Assembly: GCA_022562375.1 (NCBI GenBank)
Contig: JADFPK010000066.1
Coordinates: 1-9,011 of the forward strand
From: Pseudomonadota bacterium
GTDB lineage: Bacteria > Pseudomonadota > Alphaproteobacteria > SMXQ01
Direction: 5' to 3'
Length of the DNA stretch: 9,011 nucleotides
Within the stretch, counting starts at the first letter, position 1. Each line of letters begins with the position of its first letter. A program made the position numbers and the translations under genes. Positions 8,601 to 9,011 of this stretch are shown piece by piece. The notes beneath the pieces were generated by a model. That model was not told the origin of the DNA, did no database searches, and was given only the letters and a program-made list of their open reading frames with translations.

Positions 8601-9011
8601 AGCGCGAGGACCTGATCCAGGCCATCGCGCGGTTGCGCCGCGGCATCAATGAGCTCAATCGCGAGGGCCGCGAGCGGTTCCTCGCCGCCTTCGAGGCCGT
8701 GAACAAGCACTTTGCCGACATGTTCACGCGGCTGTTCGGCGGCGGCCGGGCGCATTTGAGCTTGACCGAGTCCGACGACCCGTTGGAGGCCGGTATCGAG
8801 ATCATGGCGAGCCCCCCCGGCAAAAGGCTTCAGGTCCTCTCGCTGCTGTCGGGCGGCGAGCAGGCCCTGACCACCATCGCCCTGCTGTTCGCGGTGTTCA
8901 TGACCAACCCGGCGCCGATCTGCGTTCTCGACGAGGTCGATGCGCCGCTGGACGACGCCAATGTCGGGCGCTTCTGCACCCTGGTCGAGGAAATCGCCCA
9001 CGGCACGGCGA
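5696..9011 (+). CDS. smc: Chromosome partition/condensin protein SMC (3' end outside window)
   Basis: ABC-type ATPase that dimerises into a ring and, with ScpA and ScpB, extrudes DNA loops and aligns chromosome arms. The visible 1105 residues show the N-terminal head with MQFLKFRLSGFKSFVD and Walker A GPNGCGKS (31-38). A first coiled coil follows (about 170-500, rich in Ala, Glu, Arg and Leu). A short hinge spans about 510-625 (WPPLIDSLTVSPGYETALGA to DGYTVGAGSP), then the returning coil (about 630-960). The C-terminal head has the signature LSGGEQ (1051-1056) and Walker B ICVLDEVD (D1079, E1080). The D-loop is present; the H-loop and about 50 residues lie beyond the right edge. The frame stays open with no shift. 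GTG 5696 is chosen because GAGGA (5684-5688) sits 7 bases upstream and the product begins like other SMCs. The gene follows the DsbA-like gene at 20 bp, probably in one transcript. Confidence 0.97.
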   Translation, partial: MQFLKFRLSGFKSFVDPTELRIDSGLTGIVGPNGCGKSNLVEALSWVMGESSAKKLRGGEMDDVIFGGTVDRPARNIAEVALLLDNSDRKAPAAFNDQDEIEVTRQIERGCGSTYRINGAEVRARDVQLLFADAATGSRSTALVNQGQIGALINARPTDRRGLLEEAAGITGLHSRRHEAELRLRAAENNLERLEDVVAALEAQLEGLKRQARQATRYRNLSDHIRRAEATLFHVRWNEAAERLETAVTALEDAQAAVEKLTRGAARAATVQAEAAAELPQLRASEAEAAAKLQRFRLALEALDAEETRIHEVRETCQQRLLQIGADIEREEARASDAAEAIARLDKESAGLNRSREKQDSAEREAKAALFATTTEVNALEGRLSELTERVAAAEARRIDADGRIVELEARRTRLNDAAAENAKERAAIEAEASDGDALLAAEAGVSEANDSLIADRAEADGAEQARIDAQQAEEEAREEWHSREAEAARLRAEDTALKQLLVVEDTDLWPPLIDSLTVSPGYETALGAALGDDLSAPDDVAAPAHWRALAPFDAPPRLPEGARPLGDFVKAPKALARRLSQTGVVEKESDGQALRDALVQGQRLVSRDGALWRWDGYTVGAGSPIAAATRLGQRNRLRELKDELIRAEALAGDAKTKCDDARAMTEGAARRERELRAATRDAESRLHTAREEHASLAQQAAATASKLTALDNTLELLRADIAETEAEIASARETQRSLGDTEAGRQQVAGLRTDLGVLRAAAAEKQRAYDLLMQESERRNLRLADIARERESWQARADNARRHIEELGARKSVAEKELERLASRPEQITAERHRLADRIDEFESLRSTAADALAAGETALGDADRSLREAETGLGNAREEMVRGEGTLTQTRQTLESLSERITERLECKPEALAEIANLKPGELPEQSALEARLERLLRERDNMGPVNLRAETEAKDLAEQILTMRTEREDLIQAIARLRRGINELNREGRERFLAAFEAVNKHFADMFTRLFGGGRAHLSLTESDDPLEAGIEIMASPPGKRLQVLSLLSGGEQALTTIALLFAVFMTNPAPICVLDEVDAPLDDANVGRFCTLVEEIAHGTA

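Noticed and set aside
6364..8823. Several minus-strand frames (up to 403 codons) within smc
   Set aside because: smc is open and in frame from 5696 to the window end with head, hinge and signature motifs; the antisense products are low-complexity Ser/Arg/Ala or Gly/Leu/Ala-rich shadows.

Overview
This is a GC-rich (roughly two-thirds G+C by eye), gene-dense chromosomal window. It most likely comes from an alphaproteobacterium, perhaps a Rhodospirillales-like lineage. The main evidence is a full-length CcrM-type GANTC adenine methyltransferase directly downstream of rnhB, an alphaproteobacterial-type DciA (DUF721), MutY and SMC in the same neighbourhood, and the GC-driven codon bias. I see no rRNA, tRNA, CRISPR array, insertion sequence or phage gene. 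This looks like core chromosome, not an accessory island.

Layout from left to right. (1) The 3' part of a PaaZ/BoxD-type aldehyde dehydrogenase gene, whose stop codon abuts the GTG start of rnhB (RNase HII). (2) An unusually A+T-rich gap of 85 bp between rnhB and ccrM. It carries five GANTC sites and, extending back into the rnhB 3' end, three copies of a 14-bp repeat. (3) ccrM on the plus strand, converging on mutY on the minus strand. (4) mutY diverges from dciA across about 104 bp that holds a plausible promoter for dciA. (5) A 152-bp gap after dciA containing a large imperfect palindrome with a UUCG-type loop. (6) A membrane-anchored or exported DsbA-family thiol oxidoreductase followed after 20 bp by smc, which runs off the right edge.

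Most of the genes concern genome maintenance and the cell cycle: removal of RNA from DNA (RNase HII), cell-cycle methylation (CcrM), repair of A opposite 8-oxoG (MutY), replicative helicase loading (DciA) and chromosome organisation (SMC). The dehydrogenase and the DsbA-like protein are metabolic and envelope passengers. No new multi-gene system is evident. The most notable signals are non-coding: the GANTC cluster with its embedded 14-bp repeats in front of the gene for the GANTC methylase, which suggests methylation-dependent autoregulation, and the long hairpin between dciA and the dsbA-like gene.
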